Assembly: GCA_964580155.1 (NCBI GenBank) | Contig: CAZOJP010000032.1 | Span: 1 to 27,016, forward strand | DNA length: 27,016 nucleotides | DNA from: Intestinibacillus sp964580155 | GTDB taxonomy: Bacteria; Bacillota; Clostridia; Oscillospirales; Butyricicoccaceae | Reading direction: 5' to 3' | Shown here: positions 1-7,519 of the stretch, one piece after another | Position numbering within the stretch: the stretch's first letter is position 1 | How the letters are laid out: every line of letters begins with the position of its first letter | Notes under the pieces: model-generated | Told to the model about the DNA's origin: nothing | The model's database searches: none | What the model saw: only the letters and a program-made list of their open reading frames with translations | Program-made: the position numbers and the translations under genes

Positions 1-964
1 CGACTCTGTATGCGCCGATGTGCTGGGTTATGCCTCCGGCCTCGGTCGCGGTGACGTCGGTGTGGCGAATAGCGTCCAGGAGGGAGGTCTTGCCGTGGTC
101 AACGTGACCCATGACAACGACGACCGGATCGCGCGGCTGCAGCTCCTCCGTGGAGTCCTCGTGCTCGTCGAACAGGCGCTCCTCGATGGAAACATGCACC
201 TCGCGCTCGACCTTTGCGCCCAGCTCCTCGGCGGCAATGGCGGCGGTGTCAAAGTCGATGGTTTCCGTGATTGTCGCCATGACGCCCAGCTTCATCAGCG
301 TCTTGATGACCTCGGCCGCGGTCTTTTTCAGACGGCTTGCAAGCTCACCAACCGAGATTTCGTCGGGGATGGACACCTTGAGCGGAATCTTTTTGAGAGC
401 CGCCATCTGCTGCTGACGCTGCAGGCGCTTGAGCTTTTCCTGCTCCTCCGCGCGGCGCTTGGAGCCGAAGGGCTTGGCGCGCTGGCCGGATTTTTTGGTC
501 AGCTTCTGCTTCTTGCCTGCCGTGCCCAGACGCTCGGCCTTTTCCGTGACGAGCGCGTCGACGTGGTCGTCATACTTGGCAAGGTTGACGTCGCCGCCGC
601 CGCGGGTGTCGATGCGGTGCACCTGCTTTACCTTGGATGCCTGCGCTTGATCCGCGCTTTCCGGCGCGCGCGCGGCTGCGGTGTCCTCCGCTGCGGGGGC
701 AGCTGGAGCCTTCGGTGCACGCGGCGCGACAGGGGCTGCCGCGGGACGTGCCGCCGCCTGCTCTTGCAGCACGGCCTCGATGTCCTCGACTGCATAGAGC
801 TGCGTCATACGGTCAAACACGATGTTGAGCTCGTCATCCTCCAGCACCTGCATATGGTTCTTCGGAGCCTTGGAGTACTCGGTTACAATGTCGGTGATCT
901 CCTTGGTGCTGTGGTCGAAGTCCTTTGCGACCTCGTGAATACGATACTTGTTATCAATCGCCAT
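1..964 (-). CDS. infB: Translation initiation factor IF-2, N-terminal part (runs off the left edge)
   Basis: IF-2 is the GTPase that brings initiator fMet-tRNA to the 30S subunit and promotes subunit joining. About 321 N-terminal residues are present. They show a first IF2_N module (residues ~1-55, beginning MAIDNKYRIHEVAKDF), an Ala/Pro-rich then Lys/Arg-rich linker (~60-190), a second IF2_N module (~195-255), and the start of the G domain with the G1 motif GHVDHGKTS at residues 286-294. The start is the ATG at 962-964, preceded by an AAAGGTGG-like ribosome binding site. The rest of the G domain and the C-terminal domains lie outside the window. It is the last visible gene of the rimP-nusA-ylxR-L7Ae-infB operon, the usual Firmicutes order. 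Confidence 0.97.
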   Translation of the reverse strand, partial: MAIDNKYRIHEVAKDFDHSTKEITDIVTEYSKAPKNHMQVLEDDELNIVFDRMTQLYAVEDIEAVLQEQAAARPAAAPVAPRAPKAPAAPAAEDTAAARAPESADQAQASKVKQVHRIDTRGGGDVNLAKYDDHVDALVTEKAERLGTAGKKQKLTKKSGQRAKPFGSKRRAEEQEKLKRLQRQQQMAALKKIPLKVSIPDEISVGELASRLKKTAAEVIKTLMKLGVMATITETIDFDTAAIAAEELGAKVEREVHVSIEERLFDEHEDSTEELQPRDPVVVVMGHVDHGKTSLLDAIRHTDVTATEAGGITQHIGAYRV

Positions 965-1031
965 AGATTCACAATCCACCTTTCTGTGCGGGGGGCGCGG
1001 GGAAAGCCGCGTCCTGTGTGGCTATCGGTTC

Positions 1032-1508
1032 TCATTTTTTATTCCCAAAACGACGTTTGAAGTCATCTTCCTCAATGTCGATATACTCGGTTACTTTTGC
1101 GCCCGCGCCCTTTTTCTTGGGGCGCGCCTTGCGCGCCTGCATACGCTCGTTCTTTTGGCGGAGCAGCTCGGCGGCCTGCGCGTTTTCGGGCGAGAGTGCG
1201 GAAAGCTTGGCTGCTGCCGCGGCGGCAAAGCCCATGTCGCTCACCGCACACAGCGCGCACGATGCGCGGCCGAGCGCCGCGCCCAGCTCGGCTTTGGTGG
1301 CGCCCACGGCGAGCACCGGAACCTCGCGCTCGCCGGCCAGGCGGCCTGCCTTGCGGCGGATGGCGTCGCCCGCGTCGGAGGCGAGGAAGAGCGCGCGTGC
1401 GTGGCCGGTCTTGATGAGATCGCTCACCGGATCGTCGCCCAGCACGAGCTTGCCCGCGCGCAGCGCGAGTCCCAGCAGACCGCATACCTCGGGTTTATCA
1501 TTCTCCAT
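1032..1508 (-). CDS. L7Ae/L30e/S12e/Gadd45-family RNA-binding protein (YlxQ-like)
   Basis: A 158-residue protein. Its first ~100 residues fit the L7Ae fold that binds kink-turn RNA (LLGLALRAGKLVLGDD near the N-terminus, then ARALFLASDAG and VPVLAVGATKAELGAALG). It is longer than the usual ~100 residues of B. subtilis YlxQ because of a lysine/arginine-rich tail (about residue 115 on, KARPKKKG) that ends in an acidic patch and FKRRFGNKK. It starts at the ATG at 1506-1508, overlapping the end of ylxR by 11 bases, so translation is probably coupled. Its place between ylxR and infB is the conserved one. A ribosome-associated role is inferred from family and context. The tail may add nonspecific RNA binding. 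Confidence 0.9.
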   Translation of the reverse strand: MENDKPEVCGLLGLALRAGKLVLGDDPVSDLIKTGHARALFLASDAGDAIRRKAGRLAGEREVPVLAVGATKAELGAALGRASCALCAVSDMGFAAAAAAKLSALSPENAQAAELLRQKNERMQARKARPKKKGAGAKVTEYIDIEEDDFKRRFGNKK

Positions 1509-1776
1509 CGCGGTTTTCCTCCATCTGCGCGGTCAGCGCGTCGTAGATTTCGTCGGGCACCGGCACGTCAAAGGCGCGCTCGAGCGCACGGCTCTTCTGG
1601 GCTTTTTTGAGGCAGCCGGGGTTGTGGCACACATACGCGCCGCGCCCGGGTGCCTTGCCCTTAAAGTCCAGCGCAATCGTGCCCTCGGGAGAGCGCACCA
1701 CGCGGAGGAGTTCCTTTTTCGGGAACATCTCACGGCAGCCTAAGCACTGCCGCAACGGGATTTTTCGTTTTTGCAT
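1498..1776 (-). CDS. ylxR: YlxR-family RNA-binding protein
   Basis: A 92-residue basic protein beginning MQKRKIPLRQCLGCREMFPK, the typical YlxR opening with the (T/R)CxGC motif. It goes on with ELLRVVRSPEG, DFKGKAPGRGAYVC and a C-terminal LERAF segment. The reading frame is open far upstream inside nusA. The ATG at 1774-1776 was chosen because the family starts there and a GAGGAGG ribosome binding site lies just before it. YlxR lies between nusA and the L7Ae gene in most Firmicutes. The B. subtilis homologue has been linked to RNase P and named RnpM. That function is carried over by homology and not shown by this sequence. Confidence 0.93.
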   Translation of the reverse strand: MQKRKIPLRQCLGCREMFPKKELLRVVRSPEGTIALDFKGKAPGRGAYVCHNPGCLKKAQKSRALERAFDVPVPDEIYDALTAQMEENRDGE

Positions 1777-1802
1777 GCTTGTGCGTCCTCCTCGTCCGGT
1801 AT

Positions 1803-2900
1803 TCAGTCCTCGGCTTCGTCGGCTTCGTCGATTTCGCCGCTTTCGGGATGCTCCTGCGAAGCGGGCGCAATGTCGATCTTGCAGCCGGTCAGCTTTGCGG
1901 CGAGACGGGCGTTCTGCCCCTCCTTGCCGATGGCGAGCGAAAGCTGATCGTCCGGTACGATGACGCGGCAGCTTTTGCCGTCGGGCTGCACGGTTGCGGA
2001 GAGCACGTCCGCGGGCGCAAGCGCGGAGGAAACAAACGTCGACATATCGTCCGACCATTTGATGATGTCGATTTTCTCGCCGCCGAGCTCATCGACGACG
2101 TTGCCCACGCGCGCGCCGCGCGTGCCGACGCACGCGCCGATCGGATCGACGTTGGGATCGTTTGACATCACCGCGAGCTTGGTGCGGTTGCCCGCCTCGC
2201 GCGCGATCGAGCGCACCTCGACGACGCCGTCGTGGATTTCGGGAACCTCCAGCTCGAACAGGCGCTTGACAAGGCCGGGATGGGTGCGCGAAATCATAAC
2301 CTGCGCGCCGCGCTGACCCTTGCGCACCTCGATGACGTACACCTTGACGCGCTGGCCGTCGCGCAGCGTTTCGCCGCGCACCTGCTCGCCTGCTGCAAGC
2401 ACCGCCTCGGTCTTTTCGCCCTGCGAGGTCATCTCCAGGATGTACGCGCCCGTGCGCGGATCGCTGCGCGATACGACAGCGGTCAGGATTTCGTGCTCCT
2501 TCGAGGTGAACTCGGACAGCACCATGCCGCGCTCCGCCTCGCGGATGCCCTGGATGATGACCTGCTTGGCGGTCTGCGCCGCGATGCGGCCGAAGGACCG
2601 CGTCGGCACGTCGATGTCGATGATGTCGCCGATCATCGCGCCGGGCTTATACTCCTGCGCTTCGTCAATCGACAGCTCCTCGTACGGCTCATACACATCC
2701 TCGACCACGGTCTTGCGCACGAACATGCGGATTTCTTTTTTTGTGCGATCCGGAATGACAAAGACATTGTCGGTCATGCCGTCGTTTTCGCGTTTGTATG
2801 CGGTGATGAGCGCCTGCCCGACGCGCTCAAGCATATAGTCGGCAGGGATGCCCTTTTCCTTCTCGAGCTGGGCGACGGCGTCAAAAAATTCTGCGTTCAT
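1803..2900 (-). CDS. nusA: Transcription elongation/termination factor NusA
   Basis: NusA binds RNA polymerase and nascent RNA and modulates pausing, termination and antitermination. The product is 365 residues, the short Gram-positive form without the C-terminal acidic repeats of E. coli. Visible parts are the N-terminal polymerase-binding domain (residues ~1-125), an S1 domain (~130-200) and two KH domains (about 200-345, including DPIGACVGTRGARV and LAIGKEGQNARLAAKLTG), then a short acidic tail (EIDEADEAED). The ATG at 2898-2900 fits the family start. An in-frame TTG nine bases upstream (2907-2909) lies 4 bases from the AAAGGAG site, whereas the ATG lies 13 bases from it, so the longer form is possible. 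Confidence 0.96.
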   Translation of the reverse strand: MNAEFFDAVAQLEKEKGIPADYMLERVGQALITAYKRENDGMTDNVFVIPDRTKKEIRMFVRKTVVEDVYEPYEELSIDEAQEYKPGAMIGDIIDIDVPTRSFGRIAAQTAKQVIIQGIREAERGMVLSEFTSKEHEILTAVVSRSDPRTGAYILEMTSQGEKTEAVLAAGEQVRGETLRDGQRVKVYVIEVRKGQRGAQVMISRTHPGLVKRLFELEVPEIHDGVVEVRSIAREAGNRTKLAVMSNDPNVDPIGACVGTRGARVGNVVDELGGEKIDIIKWSDDMSTFVSSALAPADVLSATVQPDGKSCRVIVPDDQLSLAIGKEGQNARLAAKLTGCKIDIAPASQEHPESGEIDEADEAED

Positions 2901-2975
2901 TTTTTTCAAAACACTCCTTTGATGAAAGCGGCAAACGGCGCAAGGTATGCGGTGCCGCGCATGAAATTCCCCTTG

Positions 2976-3440
2976 TTAAAAGTGGACCGCCAGACGCACA
3001 TCGGCGAGGTCTCCCGGCTCGAAGATCACCTGCCGGTCGCCGAAGTCGATCGTCACGCGGCCGGCATCATATGCAGCGAGCGTACCCTCGGCCTGCTTGA
3101 CACCGTTCCACGGCTTGTAAAAATGCAGCTCGACCTCCGAGCCGAGGAATGCCTCGAAATGCGCGGGCTTTTTGAGCTTGCGCCCAAGCCCCGCGGAGGA
3201 AACACACAGCGTATAGGCAGGCAGCGCGTCGAACTCCTTTGCGTCGAGCAGGGGATCGAGCGCGCGCGAAACGGTTTCGCAGTGGTCGATGTCCACGCCC
3301 TCGGCGCGGTCGATGGTGACGGTCAGCATGTACTGCGCGCCTTCTTTTTCAAATTCCACGTCCCAGAGTGTGACGCCTGTGTGCTCGCATATGGGCAGAA
3401 CAAGCGCGGACACGCGGCGAACGAGATCTTTTGCCTGCAT
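2976..3440 (-). CDS. rimP: Ribosome maturation factor RimP
   Basis: RimP assists late maturation of the 30S subunit. The protein is 154 residues, normal for the family. The N-terminal alpha/beta domain carries GVTLWDVEFEKEG and the D-H-C-E pattern of VDIDHCETVSRALDPLLD. The C-terminal SH3-like domain follows (FLGSEVELHFYKPWNG... VTIDFGDRQVIFEP). The ATG at 3438-3440 has an AGGAGG ribosome binding site directly upstream (3444-3450). It is the first gene of the operon: a sigma-A promoter lies about 70 bases upstream, and a small terminator-like hairpin sits in the short leader. Confidence 0.96.
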   Translation of the reverse strand: MQAKDLVRRVSALVLPICEHTGVTLWDVEFEKEGAQYMLTVTIDRAEGVDIDHCETVSRALDPLLDAKEFDALPAYTLCVSSAGLGRKLKKPAHFEAFLGSEVELHFYKPWNGVKQAEGTLAAYDAGRVTIDFGDRQVIFEPGDLADVRLAVHF

Positions 3441-3462
3441 GGTTTCCTCCTAGCAACAAGAA

Positions 3463-3482
3463 AGAGTGGGTTGCCCCACTCT
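3463..3482 (-). terminator. Terminator-like hairpin in the rimP leader (possible attenuator)
   Basis: A perfect 8-bp stem (AGAGTGGG / CCCACTCT in plus-strand terms, loop TTGC) lies between the rimP promoter and the rimP ribosome binding site. On the minus strand it is followed by TTTCTT, a modest U-tract. Premature termination here would switch the whole rimP-nusA-infB operon. It could also be a simple 5' stem-loop. I see no obvious competing antiterminator helix. Confidence 0.45.
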
Positions 3483-3512
3483 CCAATAAACGTACATTAC
3501 ATGATTGTAGTT

Positions 3513-3541
3513 ATTATAACACTTTAAGGAGGGGTGCGCAA
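3513..3541 (-). promoter_or_regulatory. Sigma-A promoter of the rimP-nusA-infB operon
   Basis: On the minus strand there is TTGCGC (-35, 3536-3541), a 17-base spacer and a perfect TATAAT (-10, 3513-3518). Transcription would begin near 3506, giving a leader of about 65 bases before rimP. Confidence 0.75.
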
Positions 3542-3664
3542 GGGATTCTCAAAAAGAATCCGGTATTTTTCTTGCCTTTCGCGCAAAGCGGAAGGAATTG
3601 GAAGGCGCATTCGCGGTCAAAACCATTCAAACACGGAAAAATACGGCCGATACAATAATTTTGC

Positions 3665-3693
3665 TTGAAAAGCTGTACAATATGGCATATTAT
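3665..3693 (+). promoter_or_regulatory. Probable sigma-A promoter of trmL-degV
   Basis: TTGAAA (3665-3670), a 17-base spacer and TATTAT (3688-3693), about 40 bases before the trmL start. The A+T-rich 3500-3720 gap between divergent operons holds this promoter and the opposing rimP promoter. I see no gene in it. Confidence 0.55.
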
Positions 3694-3731
3694 AGTCAGG
3701 TAGACTATAGAGAAAACGGGGATAGGGTACT

Positions 3732-4229
3732 ATGTTTCACATTGTTCTGGTCGAGCCGGAGATTCCGCAGAACACCGGCAACATCGCGCGCACCTGCGCG
3801 GCGACCGGCTGTGTGCTCCATCTGATAGAGCCGCTCGGCTTTGCCATCGACGACAAAAAACTCAAGCGCGCGGGACTGGATTATTGGCATCTGCTCGATA
3901 TCCGCACCTATCCCGACCTTGAAACGTTTTGGAGCCACAATGCGGGGGGCACCTACTACTACTTATCCACCAAGGCACCGCGCGCCTATTCTCAGGCGGC
4001 ATTTCAGGACGGAGACTATCTCATCTTCGGCAAAGAAACACGCGGACTGCCAGAACCCATGCTTGCAGCACATCCCGAACGCTGCCTGCGCATCCCGATG
4101 CGCGAGGGCGCACGCAGCCTGAACCTGTCGAATTCGGTTGCGGTGACCGTGTTTGAGGCGCTGCGCCAGACCGACTTTGCAGGCTTGCGGGAGGCCGGAC
4201 GCTTTCCCGGCGAGATTACAGACGGCTGA
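3732..4229 (+). CDS. trmL: tRNA (cytidine(34)-2'-O)-methyltransferase, SpoU/TrmL family
   Basis: TrmL methylates the 2'-OH of the wobble nucleotide in certain leucine tRNAs, using S-adenosylmethionine. The 165-residue protein is a minimal SPOUT enzyme without an extra RNA-binding domain. Motif 1 is PQNTGNIARTCAATG (residues 12-26), motif 2 is IFGKETRGLPE (~99-109), and motif 3 is RSLNLSNSVAVTVFEAL (~131-147), which together form the knotted cofactor site. The ATG at 3732 follows a weak purine-rich site. It is co-oriented with degV 14 bases downstream and probably co-transcribed with it. A tRNA-Leu(UAG) gene also occurs in this window, but nothing links the two beyond TrmL's known substrate class. 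Confidence 0.93.
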   Translation: MFHIVLVEPEIPQNTGNIARTCAATGCVLHLIEPLGFAIDDKKLKRAGLDYWHLLDIRTYPDLETFWSHNAGGTYYYLSTKAPRAYSQAAFQDGDYLIFGKETRGLPEPMLAAHPERCLRIPMREGARSLNLSNSVAVTVFEALRQTDFAGLREAGRFPGEITDG

Positions 4230-4243
4230 CGAAGGAGAACCAC

Positions 4244-5119
4244 ATGGAGAAAATACACATATTTACGGATTCCGCCTCGGATATCCCGCGCGCGCTCTGC
4301 GAAAAGTACGGCATCGAAATTGTGCCCATCCTAATCGCGTATGAGGGGCGCAGCCTGCGGGAATATTATGATGTGACACCGGAAGAATACTGGAAGCTTA
4401 TCGAGCAGGCGCACGACATCCCGACCACCGCGCAGACCACACCGACCCAGCTGCTGGATACCTACCGCGCGGCACACGCGCGCGGATGCACCCATGTGCT
4501 CGGTGTGCTTATCAATGCCAAGGGTTCGGGCGGCTACCAGTCCGCCTGCATCGCGCGCGATTTATTTTATGAGGAATACGGCCGCGACATGGTCATCGAG
4601 CTGCTCGATTCCGAGACCTATACCTATATATACGGGCATGTTGTCGTGGGCGCGGCGTGCATGCGCGCGCATGGCGAAACCTTTGAGGCGATCTGCGCGG
4701 TCGCGAAGAGCCGGCTGCGCCGCTGCGAGGCGGTGCTCGGCGTGTACACCCTCAAATACCTCAAAAAGAGCGGACGCATCTCGGGCGGCGCGGCGTTTGT
4801 GGGCGAGGCGCTCGGCCTGCGGCCGATCAGTCTGGTCGCGGCGGGCGGCGTTGAGGTGGTGGACAAGATACGGGGAGACAAAAACGTGACCGCGGGCATC
4901 GCAAATCTGGTTAAAAAGCGCGCACAGGGTGCGGCGCAGCAGACCGCCGGACTGCTGTACGGCGATGTGCCCGAGGAGCGCATCGCGGAGCTGGAGCGGC
5001 TTTTGCTCGAGGAATGCGGGTTTGCCGCGGTCGAGCGCTGGCCGATTGGCGCGTCGGTCATCACGAATACAGGGCCGCTTGCGATTGCGGCGTTTTATTA
5101 CGGAGCTACGCGCGAGTGA
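4244..5119 (+). CDS. DegV-family fatty-acid-binding protein
   Basis: A 291-residue DegV protein. Members bind a long-chain fatty acid between two domains, and in some Firmicutes (FakB) present it to the kinase FakA. Visible signatures are the N-terminal FTDSASDIP (residues 7-15), TTAQTTPTQLL (~64-74) around the conserved ligand-binding Ser/Thr region, GSGGYQSA (~90), the LKYLKKSGRISGGAAFVG segment (~169-186) and a C-terminal GASVITNTGPLAIAAFYYG that fits the family end. The start at 4244 follows a GAAGGAG site. No FakA-like kinase gene is nearby, so a role in exogenous fatty acid use is inference. No clear terminator follows in the 237-base gap to pgk. Confidence 0.9.
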   Translation: MEKIHIFTDSASDIPRALCEKYGIEIVPILIAYEGRSLREYYDVTPEEYWKLIEQAHDIPTTAQTTPTQLLDTYRAAHARGCTHVLGVLINAKGSGGYQSACIARDLFYEEYGRDMVIELLDSETYTYIYGHVVVGAACMRAHGETFEAICAVAKSRLRRCEAVLGVYTLKYLKKSGRISGGAAFVGEALGLRPISLVAAGGVEVVDKIRGDKNVTAGIANLVKKRAQGAAQQTAGLLYGDVPEERIAELERLLLEECGFAAVERWPIGASVITNTGPLAIAAFYYGATRE

Positions 5120-5212
5120 GCCAAAAGTTGTGCCGAATGGAACACAAACGGAACAACCGTGTGCACGCAGCCTAAAAAAATGGATTTTTGCGAACTTTAT
5201 TTGGAAATTCTA

Positions 5213-5241
5213 TTGAAACATGGCGTGAAAACAAGTATAAT
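5213..5241 (+). promoter_or_regulatory. Strong sigma-A promoter of the pgk glycolytic cluster
   Basis: TTGAAA (5213-5218), 17 bases, then TATAAT (5236-5241). Transcription should start near 5248, leaving a ~109-base leader before pgk. The A+T-rich sequence just upstream (5178-5212) could act as an UP element. Confidence 0.8.
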
Positions 5242-5258
5242 CTTGATTTGTAAGTGAG

Positions 5259-5307
5259 AATCCCCTAAACAGGTGAGGATTTATCCCATATACGGCAGCA
5301 AAGCCGT
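5259..5307 (+). other. Two small hairpins in the pgk 5' leader
   Basis: The first hairpin (5259-5281) pairs AATCC with GGATT and, inside, CCT with AGG around the loop AAAC, with a TGA bulge. The second (5292-5307) pairs ACGGC with GCCGT around AGCAAA. A T6 run follows 15 bases later, too far away for a standard terminator. The pgk ribosome binding site comes after. I do not recognise a known riboswitch here. Confidence 0.4.
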
Positions 5308-5356
5308 GTGCAGAGTCAAATTTTTTATCCGCTAAAGGTAAAGGAGAATAGAAGCT

Positions 5357-6547
5357 ATGACCTACAACAAGAAGAGTGTCGAAGATATCGACGTTGCGGG
5401 CAAGAAGGTCATCGTCCGCTGCGACTTCAACGTCCCGCAGGACGAGGATCTCAATATTACCGACGACAAGCGCATCGTAGCCGCGCTGGATACCGTTCGG
5501 TATCTGCTCGGACACCGCGCCGCTGTCATCCTGTGCTCGCATCTCGGCCGTCCGAAGGGTGAGTTCAAGATGAAGTACTCCCTGGCGCCGGTTGCAAAGC
5601 GCCTGAGCGAGCTGCTCGGCGTTGAGGTCAAGCTCGCGGACGACGTCGTCGGCGAGAGCGCAAAGAGCATGGCGGCCGCGCTGCGCCCGGGCGATGTCAT
5701 GCTGCTTGAAAACGTCCGCTTCGAAAAGGGCGAGGAGAAGAACGATCCTGCGCTTGCAAAGGCGATGGCGGACATGGCGGAAATCTACGTCAACGACGCG
5801 TTCGGCACCGCGCACCGCGCGCACGCCTCCACGGCGGGCATCGCGGATTACCTGCCGGCTGCCTGCGGCTTCCTCATCAACAAGGAAATCTCGGTCATGG
5901 GCAAGGCGCTGAGCGATCCCAAGCGTCCGTTTGTTGCCATTCTCGGCGGTGCGAAGGTTTCCGACAAGATCGGCGTCATCAACAACCTCATCGAAAAGTG
6001 CGACACCATCATCATCGGCGGCGGCATGGCCTACACCTTCTGCAAGGCGGCCGGCGGCGAAATCGGCACCTCGCTTTGCGAGGAGGACAAGCTCGAGCTC
6101 GCGGCGAGCCTGGTCAAGAAGGCGGCGGACAAGGGTGTTAAGCTCCTGCTGCCGGTCGATACGGTATGCGCGGACCGCTTTGCGGCGGATGCAACACCGG
6201 TCACCTATGAAGCGGGCAAAATCCCCGCAGACATGATGGGCCTCGACATCGGCGCCAAGACGATCGCGCTGTTCTCCGACGCGGTCAAGAGCGCGGGCAC
6301 GGTCATCTGGAACGGCCCGATGGGCGTGTTCGAATTCGACGCGTTCGCGGTCGGCACCAAGGCGGTCGCCAAGGCGATTGCAGAGTCCGGCGCGATTTCC
6401 ATCATCGGCGGCGGCGACTCCGCGGCGGCGGTCGAAAAGCTCGGCTTCGCGGACAAGATGACCCACATCTCCACCGGCGGCGGCGCGTCGCTCGAGTTCC
6501 TGGAGGGGCTGGAGCTGCCCGGCATCGCCTGCCTGCAGGATAAGTAA
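5357..6547 (+). CDS. pgk: Phosphoglycerate kinase
   Basis: PGK transfers the acyl phosphate of 1,3-bisphosphoglycerate to ADP, the first ATP-yielding step of lower glycolysis. The 396-residue length is standard. Visible signatures are VIVRCDFNVPQDED (residues ~18-31), SHLGRPKGE (~61-69), LLENVRFEKGEE (~116-127), FGTAHRAHAS (~150-159), AILGGAKVSDKIGVI (~195-209) and the nucleotide-site glycine loop IIGGGDSAAAV (~354-364) followed by STGGGASLEFLEG. The start ATG at 5357 lies after AAAGGAG. It is the first gene of pgk-tpiA-gpmI-eno and has its own strong promoter. Confidence 0.98.
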   Translation: MTYNKKSVEDIDVAGKKVIVRCDFNVPQDEDLNITDDKRIVAALDTVRYLLGHRAAVILCSHLGRPKGEFKMKYSLAPVAKRLSELLGVEVKLADDVVGESAKSMAAALRPGDVMLLENVRFEKGEEKNDPALAKAMADMAEIYVNDAFGTAHRAHASTAGIADYLPAACGFLINKEISVMGKALSDPKRPFVAILGGAKVSDKIGVINNLIEKCDTIIIGGGMAYTFCKAAGGEIGTSLCEEDKLELAASLVKKAADKGVKLLLPVDTVCADRFAADATPVTYEAGKIPADMMGLDIGAKTIALFSDAVKSAGTVIWNGPMGVFEFDAFAVGTKAVAKAIAESGAISIIGGGDSAAAVEKLGFADKMTHISTGGGASLEFLEGLELPGIACLQDK

Positions 6548-6659
6548 GAAATCCGCACACTGATACGCTTATACTGGGCTGCTTCACGCTCATTATAAAA
6601 TATTATACATTTGTTTCGACGAACATCGAATCGTCCACCTAGGAAAGGGGTATAAACCA

Positions 6660-7430
6660 ATGAACCGCAGATACCGCAAGACCATCATCGCCGGTAACTG
6701 GAAGATGAACAAGACGCCGAGCGAGGCCAAGGCACTGATCGAAGAGATGAAGCCGCTGCTCGCCAAGGTAAAATGGTGCGAAATGGTGCTTTGTGTACCG
6801 TTCACCGACATTCAGGCCGCTGTCAAGGCTGCCAAGGGCTCCAAGATCGCCATCGGCGCGGAGAACATGCACTTTGAAAAGTCCGGTGCATTCACCGGCG
6901 AAATCTCTGCCGATATGCTCAAGGAGCTGGGCGTTAAGTACGTCATCATCGGTCACTCCGAGCGCCGTCAGTACTTCAACGAGACCGACGACACCTGCAA
7001 CAAGAAGGTGAAGGTCGCCATCGAGAACGGCCTGCGCCCGATTCTGTGCGTCGGCGAATCGCTGGAAGAGCGCGAGCTTGACGTGACGATGGAAATCATC
7101 CGCAAGCAGCTCAAGGTTGCGCTGCACGGCGTTGCGGTCGAGGATATCAAGAAGGTCGTCATCGCATACGAGCCGATCTGGGCGATTGGCACCGGCATGA
7201 CCGCGACGAGCGAGCAGGCGAACGAGGTTTGCTCCAAGATCCGCGACTGCCTGCGCGAGATGTACGGCGCACGCGCGGCCCGTGCAATCACGGTTCAGTA
7301 CGGCGGCTCGATGAACGCCAAGAATGCGGCGGAGCTGCTCGCGCAGCCCGACGTCGACGGCGGCCTCATCGGCGGTGCATCGCTCAAGTCTGCGGACTTC
7401 GCTGCGATCATCGAAGCAGCCAACCAGTAA
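6660..7430 (+). CDS. tpiA: Triosephosphate isomerase
   Basis: TpiA interconverts dihydroxyacetone phosphate and glyceraldehyde 3-phosphate. The product is 256 residues. Catalytic residues are all present: Asn13 and Lys15 in AGNWKMN, His99 in IIGHSERR, and Glu171 in AYEPIWAIGTG. The phosphate-binding YGGSMN is at 214-219. The ATG at 6660 follows AGGAAAGGGG. The 112-base gap after pgk is A+T-rich, with TATAAA and TATTAT boxes near 6594-6606 but no good -35, so co-transcription with pgk is likelier than a separate promoter. A strong terminator follows. Confidence 0.98.
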   Translation: MNRRYRKTIIAGNWKMNKTPSEAKALIEEMKPLLAKVKWCEMVLCVPFTDIQAAVKAAKGSKIAIGAENMHFEKSGAFTGEISADMLKELGVKYVIIGHSERRQYFNETDDTCNKKVKVAIENGLRPILCVGESLEERELDVTMEIIRKQLKVALHGVAVEDIKKVVIAYEPIWAIGTGMTATSEQANEVCSKIRDCLREMYGARAARAITVQYGGSMNAKNAAELLAQPDVDGGLIGGASLKSADFAAIIEAANQ

Positions 7431-7441
7431 GGACAAAGAAA

Positions 7442-7487
7442 GGGGGGAGCAAAAGCACGAACGGGTGCTGCTTTCCCCCCGTTTTTT
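7442..7487 (+). terminator. Rho-independent terminator after tpiA
   Basis: GGGGGGA (7442-7448) pairs with TCCCCCC (7474-7480), with an inner AGCAC/GTGCT helix, followed by G and T6 (7482-7487). It lies between tpiA and gpmI, so gpmI and eno may be expressed by partial read-through or from a promoter I could not identify in the short gap. Confidence 0.8.
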
Positions 7488-7519
7488 CCGCCTGCCGGTT
7501 GTTCTGAAAAGGAGTAGCT

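Noticed and set aside
3540..3660. Hairpin CCTTTCGC/GCGGAAGG in the rimP-trmL gap
   Set aside because: It has no T-tract on the useful side and lies upstream of both promoters, so no function is evident.
5210..6466. Long minus-strand open frame (418 codons) opposite pgk
   Set aside because: It is a mirror frame of a strongly conserved gene in G+C-rich DNA. Its translation is Arg/Asp/Ala-rich with no recognisable motif.
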